A DNA stretch of 64,000 nt, from the NCBI RefSeq assembly GCF_900070355.1, contig NZ_LN849456.1, positions 744,001-808,000 of the forward strand, in the 5' to 3' direction. The notes under the pieces were generated by a model. It saw only the letters and a program-made list of their open reading frames with translations. It did not search any database and was not told the origin of the DNA. Positions 17,396-28,022 of this stretch are shown here, piece after piece (the stretch's first letter is position 1; each line of letters begins with the position of its first letter). Position numbers and translations under genes: made by a program. The DNA is from Devriesea agamarum. Lineage in GTDB: Bacteria > Actinomycetota > Actinomycetes > Actinomycetales > Dermabacteraceae.

Positions 17396-18436
17396 TCAGT
17401 ACGAGCGTACTGCGGCGACTAGGGAATCTCCGATGTCCTGGGTCCCTCGCCGTTGCTGTCCACGGGTGGCCACATCCTGGGCTACAGCACGGTGCACGCG
17501 TTCGGCGGCGTCATCGTGGCCGAGGTGTTCTAGTAGCATCGCCACCGACAAAACGGTTGCGGTGGGATCAGCTACCCCCGTCCCCGCGATATCTGGGGCG
17601 CTGCCGTGGACCGGTTCAAACATGGATGGGAACGTGCGGTCGGGGTTGATATTCCCGGATGCGGCCAGTCCGATCCCACCGGTGACGGCGGCGGCCAGGT
17701 CCGTCACGATATCGCCGAATAAATTGTCGGTGACGATGACGTCGAACTTCGCGGGATCGGTGACTAGATAGATGGTGGCGGCGTCGACGTGGGCGTAGTC
17801 CACCGTCACCTCGGGATACTCAGCGCCGACCCGTTCTACTGTTCGTCTCCAGAGGTCTCCCGCGTGGACCAGCACATTGTGTTTATGGACGAGGGTAAGG
17901 TGGCGGCGGCGTTTCATCGCCTGATCGAACGCAAAACGCACGGTGCGTTCAGCGCCGTGGGCAGTGTTCACGCTCACCTCCGTTGCGATCTCATATTCGG
18001 TGCCCTGCCGGAGGACGCCACCGTTGCCTGCGTAGGGTCCTTCGGTGCCTTCTCTGACTACGACAAAATCAATGTCGCCGGCCTTAGCCAGCACTGAGTT
18101 CACACCGGGAAACAGGCGAGCTGGGCGCAGGTTGACGTAGTGGTCGAAAGCGAAGCGCAAACGCAGAAGTAGGCCTCGTTCGAGCACCCCGGAGGGCACA
18201 CTTGGATCGCCCACTGCGCCGAGCAAAATCGCGTCGTGACCCGCGAGAGCTTTAATCTCCTCATCGGTGATGACCTCGCCGGTGGCATGCCAGCGACGTG
18301 CGCCGAGGTCGTACGGGGTGGTGCGCACTGCAATGCCACTGGGCTCTAGCGCAGCGCTCAGCACGCGCAGTCCTTGCGGTACCACCTCACGACCGATTCC
18401 ATCGCCTTCAATAACAGCTAGGTCGATACTGTTCAC
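17396..18436 (-). CDS. leuB: 3-isopropylmalate dehydrogenase
   Basis: A 346-residue NAD-dependent decarboxylating dehydrogenase of leucine synthesis. It begins with [15 protein letters not shown]; the substrate-binding [17 protein letters not shown] helix, the [14 protein letters not shown] loop, VHKHNVL and the metal-binding [20 protein letters not shown] are present, with the NAD site [15 protein letters not shown]. The GTG at 18436 is preferred because AAGGA lies seven bases upstream; an ATG 20 codons earlier would add a charged, unconserved tail. It lies 81 bp downstream of serA on the same strand. Confidence 0.95.
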   Translation of the reverse strand: MNSIDLAVIEGDGIGREVVPQGLRVLSAALEPSGIAVRTTPYDLGARRWHATGEVITDEEIKALAGHDAILLGAVGDPSVPSGVLERGLLLRLRFAFDHYVNLRPARLFPGVNSVLAKAGDIDFVVVREGTEGPYAGNGGVLRQGTEYEIATEVSVNTAHGAERTVRFAFDQAMKRRRHLTLVHKHNVLVHAGDLWRRTVERVGAEYPEVTVDYAHVDAATIYLVTDPAKFDVIVTDNLFGDIVTDLAAAVTGGIGLAASGNINPDRTFPSMFEPVHGSAPDIAGTGVADPTATVLSVAMLLEHLGHDDAAERVHRAVAQDVATRGQQRRGTQDIGDSLVAAVRSY

Positions 18437-18517
18437 GTCCGCGTCCTTCTTCCTTACACCTTCGTCTCTGTGCGCTGCGTTGTGCACGATGCGCATGATT
18501 AGCGTGATGGTGATTGA

Positions 18518-20122
18518 TTAATAGCTGATGGTGACCGCATAGCAGCGGTTCGCGTTGATCTGGTCCCTGATCTGTTCTGCCAGCTCCGCGGGTACCGGCT
18601 GATCGAGATTGAGCACCACTAGGGCATCTCCCCCGCTGGCGCCGTCTCGCGAAACTTGCATTCCCGCGATATTGATATTCGCCTCACCGAGCATCATTCC
18701 GTAGCGACCGATCATGCCGGGCCGGTCGGGGTAGGAAATAAACAGCATGTTTTCGGTCAGCGGAACATCCAGGGCGTGTCCGCGCACTTCGACGAGCTTA
18801 TGCGTTTGCTGCACCCCGGCCAGGGTGGCTCCAACGGTCAGCACATCACCGGATCCAAGGGTTCCTCGGACCGCGATTTCATTGCGGAAGGTCTCCGCCC
18901 GCTCATCGGTCACCAGCTCAACCTCAATGCCGCGTTCCCGGGCAAGGACCGGCGCGTTGACATAGGAGACCTGGTCGGTGCTGATGGGGCGGAAGATTCC
19001 CCGCAAGGCGGACAGTTTGAGAGCGGTCACGTCCTTAGCGGCAATATCTCCGCGCACAATCACCTGGAGGTGCACAGGGATTTCGTCGGCCAAGGCAATA
19101 AATACCTGGCCGAGACGGTCGGCGAGCGCCACACCTGGGCGTACCAGTTCATCAATGGCTCCGCCTGCCACATTGACCGCGTCGGGGACCAGTTCACCGG
19201 CCAAGGCGAGCCGCACCGACTGCGCCACCGCTATCCCAGCTTTTTCCTGGGCTTCGACGGTGGATGCGCCCAGATGTGGGGTGAGGGTGAGGCCAGGAAG
19301 TTCCAGCAAACGGCGCGAGCTGTCACCGGTGGACGGCGGCTCCGAGGAATAGACATCGAGGGCCGCCCCCGCAATGGCGCCGGACGATAGTGCATCGGCC
19401 AGCGCGTCTTCATCGATCAGGCCGCCGCGGGCGGCGTTGACGATGTGCAGTGTGGGTTTTGCTACCGCAAATTGTTCGGCCCCGATCAGACCCACCGTCT
19501 CGGGGGTTTTCGGCATGTGGACGGTGACCACGTCGCTCAATCGCATCAGCTCATCCAGATCCACGATCCGCACGCCCTGTTCGGCAGCGCGCGCGGGGGT
19601 GACGTAGGGATCGTAGGCAATGAGTTCGACTCCGAAGGGACGCAGTCGGTCAGCAACCAGTTGTCCGATCCGCCCGAATCCGACGATGCCCACGGTTTTC
19701 CCGAGCAGTTCGGTTCCGGTGAGTGCTTTGCGTTCCCAGCGACCAGCTTTCACGCTCGCATCGGCCCGGCCAATTCCGCGCAGGGACGTCAGGATGAGAG
19801 CGACGGCGAGTTCGGCGGCTGAGACAATATTTGAGGTGGGGGCGTTAATGACCATCACCCCAGCCCGGGTGGCGGCCTCAACATCGATATTGTCGAGGCC
19901 GACCCCGGCGCGGGCGACTACTTCTAGGTTGGGAGCTGCGGAAAATACCTCCGCATCGACCCGAGTTGCTGACCGCACCAGCAGCGCATTGGCTTTGGCG
20001 ACTTCCCGCAGCAAAGCAGATCGGTCGGTGCCATCCACGTGGCGGATCTCCACCTCATCTCCTAGGACGGCGACGGTAGCGGGCGAGAGTTCCTCAGCTA
20101 GGAGGATGACGGGCTTGCTCAC
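18518..20122 (-). CDS. serA: D-3-phosphoglycerate dehydrogenase
   Basis: A 534-residue long-form SerA that starts phosphoserine synthesis by oxidising 3-phosphoglycerate with NAD. The order is substrate domain, Rossmann domain (TVGIVGFGRIGQLVADRL), catalytic His in TPHLGASTVEAQEKAG, an intervening allosteric-type domain (about 320 to 450), and a C-terminal ACT domain (LFISYPDRPGMIGRYGMMLGEANINIAGMQVSR) for serine feedback. Full length. A GAGGAGAG site precedes the GTG start. Its position between ilvC and leuB is a common actinobacterial arrangement. Confidence 0.96.
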   Translation of the reverse strand: MSKPVILLAEELSPATVAVLGDEVEIRHVDGTDRSALLREVAKANALLVRSATRVDAEVFSAAPNLEVVARAGVGLDNIDVEAATRAGVMVINAPTSNIVSAAELAVALILTSLRGIGRADASVKAGRWERKALTGTELLGKTVGIVGFGRIGQLVADRLRPFGVELIAYDPYVTPARAAEQGVRIVDLDELMRLSDVVTVHMPKTPETVGLIGAEQFAVAKPTLHIVNAARGGLIDEDALADALSSGAIAGAALDVYSSEPPSTGDSSRRLLELPGLTLTPHLGASTVEAQEKAGIAVAQSVRLALAGELVPDAVNVAGGAIDELVRPGVALADRLGQVFIALADEIPVHLQVIVRGDIAAKDVTALKLSALRGIFRPISTDQVSYVNAPVLARERGIEVELVTDERAETFRNEIAVRGTLGSGDVLTVGATLAGVQQTHKLVEVRGHALDVPLTENMLFISYPDRPGMIGRYGMMLGEANINIAGMQVSRDGASGGDALVVLNLDQPVPAELAEQIRDQINANRCYAVTISY

Positions 20123-20177
20123 GGGCTCTCCTCGGAAGGTGATGGGCGATCCGGCAGATCAGATCATGGGGATGGGA

Positions 20178-21257
<1,080 letters not shown>

Positions 21258-21324
21258 TCAGTAACCGTCACACAATCTTATTTTTTGAGACTTTAAGTCC
21301 GCTATTTGGATGGCTCGAGGGCGG

Positions 21325-21840
21325 TCAGGACCGCACCACCCGGTCTGTAATCGATCGTCCGCCCCGGGCAATCGCCACCGCACCGGATTGCACGATTTCT
21401 CGCACTCCAAACGGCGACAGCATGGTTAAAAGTGCTTCCAACTTGTCTGAGACCCCCGTGGCCTCGATAGTCACCGCATCAGGAGCGGCATCAACCACCT
21501 TCGCCCGGAACATCTGAACAATTTCGAGCACCGAGGTGCGGCTTGCGTTATCCGCCCGAACTTTCACCAGGAGCAATTCCCGTTGGACCGTCTGCTGCGG
21601 TTCCAGCTGAACGATTTTGAGAACGTTCACGAGTTTGTTCAACTGCTTGGTGATCTGCTCCAGAGGCGCTTGGTCAACATCTACCACCACGGTGATGCGA
21701 GAGACCTCTGGATCCTCCGTCTCCCCCACCGCCAACGACGCAATGTTGTAACCGCGCCGCGCAAATAGCGCCGAAACCCGGGTGAGAACACCCGGCTTAT
21801 TTTCCACGAGCACGGACAGTGTGTGCTGGTTAGGCCTCAT
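21325..21840 (-). CDS. ilvN: Acetolactate synthase, small (regulatory) subunit
   Basis: A 171-residue regulatory subunit with an N-terminal ACT domain (HTLSVLVENKPGVLTRVSALFARRGYNIASLAVG) that binds valine and a C-terminal AHAS small-subunit domain (about 80 to 171). It activates and confers feedback inhibition on IlvB. The ATG at 21840 is chosen because GGAGG lies nine bases upstream; a GTG five codons earlier lacks one. It follows ilvB after 151 bp and precedes ilvC, the ilvBNC order typical of actinobacteria. Confidence 0.95.
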   Translation of the reverse strand: MRPNQHTLSVLVENKPGVLTRVSALFARRGYNIASLAVGETEDPEVSRITVVVDVDQAPLEQITKQLNKLVNVLKIVQLEPQQTVQRELLLVKVRADNASRTSVLEIVQMFRAKVVDAAPDAVTIEATGVSDKLEALLTMLSPFGVREIVQSGAVAIARGGRSITDRVVRS

Positions 21841-21991
21841 CTCGTTGTCCTCCACTCATCGCAACCAGCGATCTGTTCGGATAGTCCACCTCGGTTACTC
21901 AAAGCCCGGACCGCCATCCCCGACCCGCTCGCGCAGCAGGCGGTGGCCACGTCGAGAATCTTACGATTCGCCGGGCACGCATCTTGGAGGC

Positions 21992-23749
21992 TCAAATGTC
22001 GCGCTCCCATTCCGGAGTCATGCCCTGAGCGATCTGGATCTCGTCATTAGAGACCCCGGATGGAACCATGGGCCACACCATCGCATCTGCACTCACCCGG
22101 AAGTCCACCACAACCGGACGATCATTAATCTCCATCGCCCGCTCAATCGTGGCATCCAGATCTTCATCGCGCTCACAGCGAAGACCCGCACAGCCGTAGG
22201 CTTCAGCGAGCTTCACGAAGTCGGGAATGGACACCGTTCCATGACCGGTATTCAAATCCGTGTGGGAATACCGCTTGTCGTAAAACAGGTTTTGCCATTG
22301 GCGCACCATTCCCAGCGATGAGTTATTGATGATCCCGACCTTAATCGGAATATTGTTTAACGCACAGGTCGCGAGATCTTGATTCGTCATCTGGAAACAT
22401 CCGTCACCGTCAATCGACCAGACCGTGCGCTCAGGACACCCCACTTTCGCCCCCATCGCCGCCGGCACCGAATATCCCATCGTCCCTAGTCCACCGGAAT
22501 TGATCCAGCTGTACGGGCGCTCGTATTTGATGAACTGACTCGCCCACATCTGGTGCTGTCCCACGCCTGATACGAAAATCGAGTCTGGCCCAGATATCTC
22601 GCCAATGCGGGAAATCACCTTCTGCGGAGCGGTGTGTCCGTCTGCTGTTGTCGTCCAGCCCATCGGGTAGGTATCACGCAGCCTCGACAGTGTTTGCCAC
22701 CACGCCTCGTAGTCGCGCGGATCCTCTGCCGCGAGCACGGCGCGCAGCTCGGAGGTCATCGACGTGATGACATCCTTTGCATCTCCCACAATCGGAACGT
22801 CTGCGTGACGATTCTTGGAAATCTCTGCCGCATCGACGTCTGCGTGCACCACCGTGGCGTGGGGGGCGAAGGAATCGAGTCGGCCCGTGACGCGGTCGTC
22901 AAAACGAGTTCCGAGCGCAATGATCAAATCTGCGCGCTGTAACGCTGCTACCGCGGCCACGGTGCCATGCATCCCCGGCATGCCCAGGTGATATGGGTGG
23001 GAGTCGGGCAGAGCTCCGCGGGCCATCAAGGTGGTCACAAACGGTGCGCCCGCGAGGTCAACAAGCGCCCTAAGCTGCTCGGTTGCACGTGCTCTGAGCA
23101 CCCCGCCTCCCACATAAAACACTGGGCGCCGAGCATGTGCGAGCAGGCGCACCGCTTCCCGGATCTGTTTGTGGTGGGGGCGTGGAGCAGGTCGGTATCC
23201 GGGAAGATCCAGATCCTCCGGCCATTCAAAGGTGGTGTGCGCCTGTTGCGCGTCCTTCGTGACGTCCACCAAAACCACCCCGGGGCGTCCCGTTGATGCG
23301 ATGTGGAACGCCTGTTTGACCACGGTGGGAATCTGTGCTGGATCACGCACGAGGAAATTATGTTTGGTGACCGGCATCGTCATCCCAACGATGTCGGCCT
23401 CCTGGAAAGCATCGGTGCCAATAAAGGAGGATCCGACCTGACCCGTAATAGCCACCATCGGGATGGAGTCCATCTGCGCGTCGGCAATCGGCGTGATCAG
23501 GTTGGTTGCCCCGGGTCCGGAGGTTGCCAAACACACCCCGACCCGACCGGTGGCATGTGCGTAGCCACTAGCTGCGTGTCCCGCTGCTTGTTCATGGCGG
23601 ACCAGGATATGGCGCAGATGCCTGGCGTCTAAAAGGGGGTCGTAGGTCGGCAGAATTGCACCACCGGGCAGACCGAAGACAACATCGGCACCGGCGTGTT
23701 CGAGAGAAAGGATGAGGCTCTCGGCACCGCTGACGTTGTGGGTCGGCAT
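21992..23749 (-). CDS. ilvB: Acetolactate synthase, large (catalytic) subunit
   Basis: A 585-residue ThDP enzyme joining two pyruvates, or pyruvate and 2-oxobutyrate. The catalytic Glu lies in [15 protein letters not shown]; the ThDP/Mg motif is [30 protein letters not shown]. The start is set at the ATG 23749 ([11 protein letters not shown]), which has an AAGGAG site seven bases upstream; longer readings would run into the attenuator hairpin. The 166-nt leader encodes a Leu/Val/Ile-rich peptide and mutually exclusive hairpins, so transcription is controlled by branched-chain aminoacyl-tRNA supply. Confidence 0.96.
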   Translation of the reverse strand: MPTHNVSGAESLILSLEHAGADVVFGLPGGAILPTYDPLLDARHLRHILVRHEQAAGHAASGYAHATGRVGVCLATSGPGATNLITPIADAQMDSIPMVAITGQVGSSFIGTDAFQEADIVGMTMPVTKHNFLVRDPAQIPTVVKQAFHIASTGRPGVVLVDVTKDAQQAHTTFEWPEDLDLPGYRPAPRPHHKQIREAVRLLAHARRPVFYVGGGVLRARATEQLRALVDLAGAPFVTTLMARGALPDSHPYHLGMPGMHGTVAAVAALQRADLIIALGTRFDDRVTGRLDSFAPHATVVHADVDAAEISKNRHADVPIVGDAKDVITSMTSELRAVLAAEDPRDYEAWWQTLSRLRDTYPMGWTTTADGHTAPQKVISRIGEISGPDSIFVSGVGQHQMWASQFIKYERPYSWINSGGLGTMGYSVPAAMGAKVGCPERTVWSIDGDGCFQMTNQDLATCALNNIPIKVGIINNSSLGMVRQWQNLFYDKRYSHTDLNTGHGTVSIPDFVKLAEAYGCAGLRCERDEDLDATIERAMEINDRPVVVDFRVSADAMVWPMVPSGVSNDEIQIAQGMTPEWERDI

Positions 23750-23797
23750 CGGCGTTCTCCTTCGCATACTGGCGGACCCGACTGCTGCCGGGTATGC

Positions 23798-23830
23798 AAA
23801 AGCCCCTCTTCCGGAGATCCGGTGGAGGGG
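23798..23830 (-). terminator. ilvB attenuator: intrinsic terminator hairpin
   Basis: On the minus strand CCCCTC (23830-23825) pairs with GAGGGG (23808-23803), with an inner CCGGA/TCCGG stem inside the loop, and is followed by CTTTTG. It lies about 30 bp after the leader-peptide stop and 50 bp before the ilvB start, as expected for an attenuator. Confidence 0.85.
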
Positions 23831-23873
23831 CGCGGTATAACGTCGTCGCAACGACCAGGCGTTAACCGCGCCC
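23828..23873 (-). promoter_or_regulatory. ilvB attenuator: antiterminator pairing
   Basis: GGGCGCGGT (23873-23865, over the last leader codons) is perfectly complementary to ACCGCGCCC (23836-23828), which shares three bases with the terminator's left arm. A GTCGT-TGCG-ACGAC hairpin (23842-23855) lies inside the loop and would bring the arms together. A ribosome stalled at the Leu/Val codons would leave GGGCGCGGT free and block termination; a ribosome reaching the stop codon would cover it and allow termination. Confidence 0.75.
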
Positions 23874-23915
23874 GGTAATAACAACGACGAGAAGCTTGTG
23901 CATGGTCTTCATCAT
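23862..23915 (-). CDS. ilvB leader peptide (attenuation peptide)
   Basis: A 17-codon open frame reading [17 protein letters not shown] then TAA, with six consecutive branched-chain codons (Leu-Leu-Val-Val-Val-Ile). There are three in-frame ATGs. A TATGAT hexamer overlapping the first two would fit a -10 for a transcript starting near the third ATG at 23903 (a 13-residue [13 protein letters not shown], leaderless). The layout parallels the leader peptide of the C. glutamicum ilvBNC operon. The peptide itself probably has no function beyond sensing tRNA charging. Confidence 0.82.
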   Translation of the reverse strand: MMKTMHKLLVVVITGRG

Positions 23916-24030
23916 ACGGAGCACAGCACATCACAGTGAAGGTGTCTCACAATACGAACCAGTGTCCGCAAATTGAACACACCGAGGGGCGTCGAGACAT
24001 CCCGCAGTCACTATGAAGCATCCGGCTCCA

Positions 24031-25862
24031 TCAATCCAGCGGCCTGCGCGTGGCCCCATACGTCGCCGAACGCACCAGCGAGGCATACACCTTCAGCGCT
24101 TGGCTCACCGTCCGATCCCGAGCCACCGGTTTCCACGGCAAAGGCCCCTTGGCCGCACGCCGACGCTCCAGTTCCTCCTGCGGCACATTCAACCGCAGCG
24201 TTCGCGTATCCACATGTATTTCGATTTCGTCGCCATCTTCAACCAAGCCGATCAGGCCCCCGCCCGCCGCCTCCGGAGAAATGTGACCCACGCTGATCCC
24301 GCTAGTTCCACCCGAAAACCGACCGTCGGTGATCAGCGCACACGTGGCACCCAGCCCTCGCCCCTTAAGGAAGGACGTCGGATACAACATCTCCTGCATT
24401 CCCGGCCCCCCTTGGGCCCTTCAAACCGGATCACCACCACATCGCCATCGCGCACAGTTTTATCCAAGATTTTCTGCACCGCTTCTTCCTGCGACTCACA
24501 CACCACCGCTCGGCCGATGAAATGGAACAGATCTTCGCTGATCCCAGCTGTTTTGATGACGCACCCGTCCTCAGCCAGGTTCCCGCGCAACACACACAAC
24601 CCGCCGTCTTTGGTGTGAGCGTGCGGCACCGCCCTAATAACCCCAGCCTCCGCGTCGAGATCGAGGCTCTCCCACCGATGCGACGTCGAAAACGCCTTGG
24701 TGGTGCGCACCCCACCCGGCGCGGCATGGAAAAGCTCCACCGCCTCCGGCGACGGAGAATCCCCGCGAACATCCCAGGCCCGCAACCAACTCGCCAAATC
24801 CGGTGAATGCACAGAATGCACCGAGTGATCGAGCAAACCCGCACGATCTAATTCACCGAGAATCGCGGGGATACCCCCAGCTCGGTGAACATCCTCGATA
24901 TGCGCGGTTCCATTCGGGGCCACCTTCGTTAAGCACGGAACATTGCGCGAAATGCGGTCAATATCCTCAAGGGTGAAATCAATATCCCCTTCGAGCGCAG
25001 CCGCCAAAATGTGCAGAACCGTATTGGTTGAGCCACCCATTGCCACATCCAGGCTCATCGCATTGGAAAAAGCAGCCTTATTCGCAATGGACCGCGGCAG
25101 CGCCTGATCATCGTCCTGCCCGTAATATCGCTTCGCGAGCTCCACCACGGTGCGACCAGCCCGCAAAAAAAGCTCACGTCGAAAAGCATGGGTGGCCAGT
25201 GTCGTCCCGTTCCCCGGAAGTGATAGACCCAAAGCCTCTGTCAAGCAATTCATCGAGTTGGCAGTGAACATGCCCGAACAAGACCCGCAGGTCGGACACG
25301 CGCTCGCCTCTAGCTCAGCGAGCTGAGCATCGCTGACCCGCTCATCAGCAGAAACCGAAATAGCATCGACAAGGTCTGTGCGATGCTCAACCACCCCGGT
25401 CAGTTCCTTCCCCGATTCCATCGGGCCACCCGAGACGAAAACTACCGGGATATTCAGGCGCATCGCCGCCATCAACATCCCCGGGGTGATCTTGTCGCAG
25501 TTAGAAATACACACCAGCGCGTCAGCACAGTGAGCATTAACCATATATTCGACACTGTCGGCAATAATGTCGCGGCTCGGCAGTGAGTACAGCATGCCGC
25601 CATGCCCCATCGCAATCCCGTCATCAACCGCAATCGTGTTGAATTCCCGAGCAATTCCGCCAGCCTCACGAACCGCCGAGGCCACCAGATCTCCCATGTC
25701 CTTTAAGTGGACATGACCCGGAACGAACTGGGTGTACGAGTTCGCGATCGCGATCATGGGCTTACCAAAATCGGAATCAGTCAAACCTGTTGCGCGCCAT
25801 AGAGCGCGGGCCCCAGCCATATTCCGACCATGTGTTGACGTGCGAGAGCGCAGATGCGGCAT
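24031..25862 (-). pseudogene. ilvD: Dihydroxy-acid dehydratase with an apparent single-base frameshift
   Basis: The enzyme dehydrates dihydroxy-acids in valine, leucine and isoleucine synthesis. From the ATG at 25862 ([26 protein letters not shown]) the frame runs through the Fe-S cysteines ([31 protein letters not shown]) and [13 protein letters not shown]. It then leaves the family at a run of six G (minus strand; C at 24406-24411). The expected continuation [31 protein letters not shown] and the rest to 24031 is intact in the next frame. One missing base restores the full protein. No other damage is seen, so a homopolymer sequencing error or a very recent mutation is likely. It follows the symporter gene. 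Confidence 0.85.
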
Positions 25863-25984
25863 GCCCACATCGTATGCCTCGCTCTGTACAAACACGCAGA
25901 TCTCCGCCATGCGGACGGCCTGCGGGCCCGCTCTCAACGCGCAAGACCACCCCACGCACTGCCCGCCGCACGGGAACATCGGGG

Positions 25985-27682
25985 TTAGTTGTCCTTCACG
26001 GGGCTTTCTTGAGCCAAGTCCTCGTGAGCCTGCCCCTCTTTGGCACGGCCATCTCTCACTGAGGCCCCATCAGCCACGTCATCGCCAGCCGGAGGCACCG
26101 GAAAATCCGGGTCAGCTTCCAATGCGGCTTTTACCTCGTCAACGTGATCAGCGAACTCGCGCTCTTCGCGCTCAGCGGCCCGCACCTGGGCATCGGTCGG
26201 CTCATGATCGCCCATCCCGACCGCTAACTCGCTAGGAACCTGCTCGATTGTCCCGACCTCAACCCGTTTACGGTGCCGCAAAATTTCCAATCGCAAGATC
26301 TTCGACAGCGCATACAAACCGATCAGGTTGGGGATGGTCATGAGGAAGAACATCGCATCGGAAAAAGCAATCACCGAATCCAATGAAATCGCGGCCCCGA
26401 CGACCACAGCCACAATCCAGCAGATCTGGAATACCTTCTCGACTACGCGCCCCCGCCCGAAAAGATAGGCCGCCGCAAGCTGCCCGTAATAGGCGTAGGA
26501 CAGCACCGTCGAAAACGCGAACAGGGCCACCGCCACCGTGAGCACAATCGGAAACCATGACGCGACAGTGCCAAATGCCGCCGACGTCATCGCAATACCG
26601 TCGCTACCAGCGCCCCCACCCTGGTACGCACCGGTCACGGTAATCGCGAGCGCGGTGAGCGTGCATACGATAATCGAATCGACCAGCGGCTCCCACATCG
26701 CGGTAAATCCCTCGGTGGCCGGGTCTTTCGTCTTCACAGCTGAGTGAGCCATTCCAGCCGTTCCCACACCCGCAGCATTCGAGAACAAAGCCCGTTGAAT
26801 ACCGACCACAGCCACGCCGATAGCGCCCCCTGCCACCCCGTCGGCCGTTAACGCACCCGTGAAGATCGTGACCACCGCATGCGGAAGGTGGCTTATGTTT
26901 GCTACCAACACCGCAAGCACACACCCGATGTACACCACAGCCATGAGCGGGGTGATCTTCGAGGTCCACTTGGCGATCGATGTAATACCACCGAGGATCA
27001 CTACCGCAGCAAACACGGCCATCACCACGCCGATAATCCAGCGGTTATCTATCAAAAATGTGGAACCGGTCTGATCGGCAATGATGGTCGCCGCCTGGTT
27101 CCCCTGGAAGAGGTTCCCTGCACCGAATACCCCGACCAAGGTGAACACCGCATACAGCCCAGCCAGCACAGCGCCGGTCCGTTTGCGCCCAATCTCAGCA
27201 AGACCGTTCTTCAGGTAGTACATAGGACCACCAGCGGTGCGACCGTCCTCGTCAACTTCCCGGTATTTCACCCCGAGAGTCGCTTCAGCCATCTTCATAC
27301 TCATCGCAAAGAACCCGAAGATGATGATCCATAAAGCAGCACCGGGACCTCCGACCGAGATCGCGACCGCCACACCGGCAATATTGCCCAGCCCCACTGT
27401 TCCCGATAACTCGGTAGCCAGCGCCTGAAACGAGCTCACCTCACCGGGATCTGTTTTCCGTGTAAAACGCCCCCGGATCACGTGCAGCGAATGAATCAAC
27501 CCTGTGATCGGCTGAAATCGCAGCCACACCGTGAGGAAGATGGCGCCGATCATGAGCCAGACGACAATCAGCGGAATCTCGACGCCGCCAATCTTCGGCG
27601 CGAAGAACACGATATTGGATAGCACCGTTGCCACTGGGCCGAAGACGTTCTCTATGATCTGGTCGATGGATCCTGTAGGCAC
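25985..27682 (-). CDS. Alanine/glycine:cation symporter family protein
   Basis: A 565-residue polytopic membrane transporter of the AGCS family, importing alanine or glycine with Na+ or H+. Many hydrophobic helices are evident, along with the family blocks [35 protein letters not shown] and [28 protein letters not shown]. The last 80 or so residues are acidic and hydrophilic, probably cytoplasmic. The GTG start has a CAGGAG site that lies within two competing small hairpins. It precedes ilvD on the same strand by 122 bp, which may link amino acid import with synthesis. Confidence 0.93.
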   Translation of the reverse strand: MPTGSIDQIIENVFGPVATVLSNIVFFAPKIGGVEIPLIVVWLMIGAIFLTVWLRFQPITGLIHSLHVIRGRFTRKTDPGEVSSFQALATELSGTVGLGNIAGVAVAISVGGPGAALWIIIFGFFAMSMKMAEATLGVKYREVDEDGRTAGGPMYYLKNGLAEIGRKRTGAVLAGLYAVFTLVGVFGAGNLFQGNQAATIIADQTGSTFLIDNRWIIGVVMAVFAAVVILGGITSIAKWTSKITPLMAVVYIGCVLAVLVANISHLPHAVVTIFTGALTADGVAGGAIGVAVVGIQRALFSNAAGVGTAGMAHSAVKTKDPATEGFTAMWEPLVDSIIVCTLTALAITVTGAYQGGGAGSDGIAMTSAAFGTVASWFPIVLTVAVALFAFSTVLSYAYYGQLAAAYLFGRGRVVEKVFQICWIVAVVVGAAISLDSVIAFSDAMFFLMTIPNLIGLYALSKILRLEILRHRKRVEVGTIEQVPSELAVGMGDHEPTDAQVRAAEREEREFADHVDEVKAALEADPDFPVPPAGDDVADGASVRDGRAKEGQAHEDLAQESPVKDN

Positions 27683-27694
27683 AGGAAACTCCTG
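27672..27694 (-). promoter_or_regulatory. Competing hairpins around the symporter ribosome site
   Basis: On the minus strand CAGGA-GTT-TCCTG encloses the ribosome site, and CCTGT-GCCT-ACAGG encloses the GTG start; they share bases, so only one can form. Stems are just 5 bp, so an effect on translation is speculative. Confidence 0.3.
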
Positions 27695-27854
27695 AATGTT
27701 CGAGGTAGAAATAGGCCAAATTCGACCTTACTCGTCTTGGCCTCGATTGCAAGCATGTGACCAGCGATGATGTATTTGCCACTGTTCATCATGGGTCCGG
27801 TTTCACGGCCCAAAGCCGACCGAAAGCCACCGCTAAAGACCTGGTCAGCAGGCT

Positions 27855-27883
27855 GCCATAGCAAGATCAAGGGCTCTCATCAA
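27855..27883 (-). promoter_or_regulatory. Candidate promoter for the symporter gene
   Basis: On the minus strand TTGATG (27883-27878) and TATGGC (27860-27855) are separated by 17 bases, an acceptable sigma-70-like spacing with four matches in each box. It lies between the gatB terminator and the symporter start. Confidence 0.4.
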
Positions 27884-27926
27884 ATAACAGGGGCTGCCAG
27901 GGGTTATCGTGCCGAGCTGTGCGCAC

Positions 27927-27966
27927 AGAAAAGACGGCTGGCACCTCACCTGGCACCAGCCGTCTT
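27927..27966 (-). terminator. Intrinsic terminator downstream of gatB
   Basis: On the minus strand AAGACGGCTGG (27966-27956) pairs perfectly with CCAGCCGTCTT (27941-27931) around a 14-nt loop, and the downstream arm runs into TTTTCTG. An 11-bp perfect stem with a T-run is a strong Rho-independent terminator. Confidence 0.85.
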
Positions 27967-28022
27967 CCACACACATCACCTCAGCACTGTGTGCAGCACA
28001 CCCGTGGACCTAGCGCTGCGGG

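Larger units (their letters stand above)
27683..28022. other. 340-bp intergenic region between gatB and the symporter gene
   Basis: No convincing gene is present. It holds the gatB terminator (27927-27966), a promoter candidate for the symporter and a leader of about 165 nt. Parts of the leader can fold (CGGTCGGC/GCCG-type pairing near 27800), but I do not recognise a glycine or other known riboswitch core. Confidence 0.6.

Noticed and set aside
27683-27850. Glycine riboswitch upstream of the alanine/glycine symporter
   Set aside because: I looked for the conserved GGAGAG/CTCT-type core and the tandem layout and did not find it.
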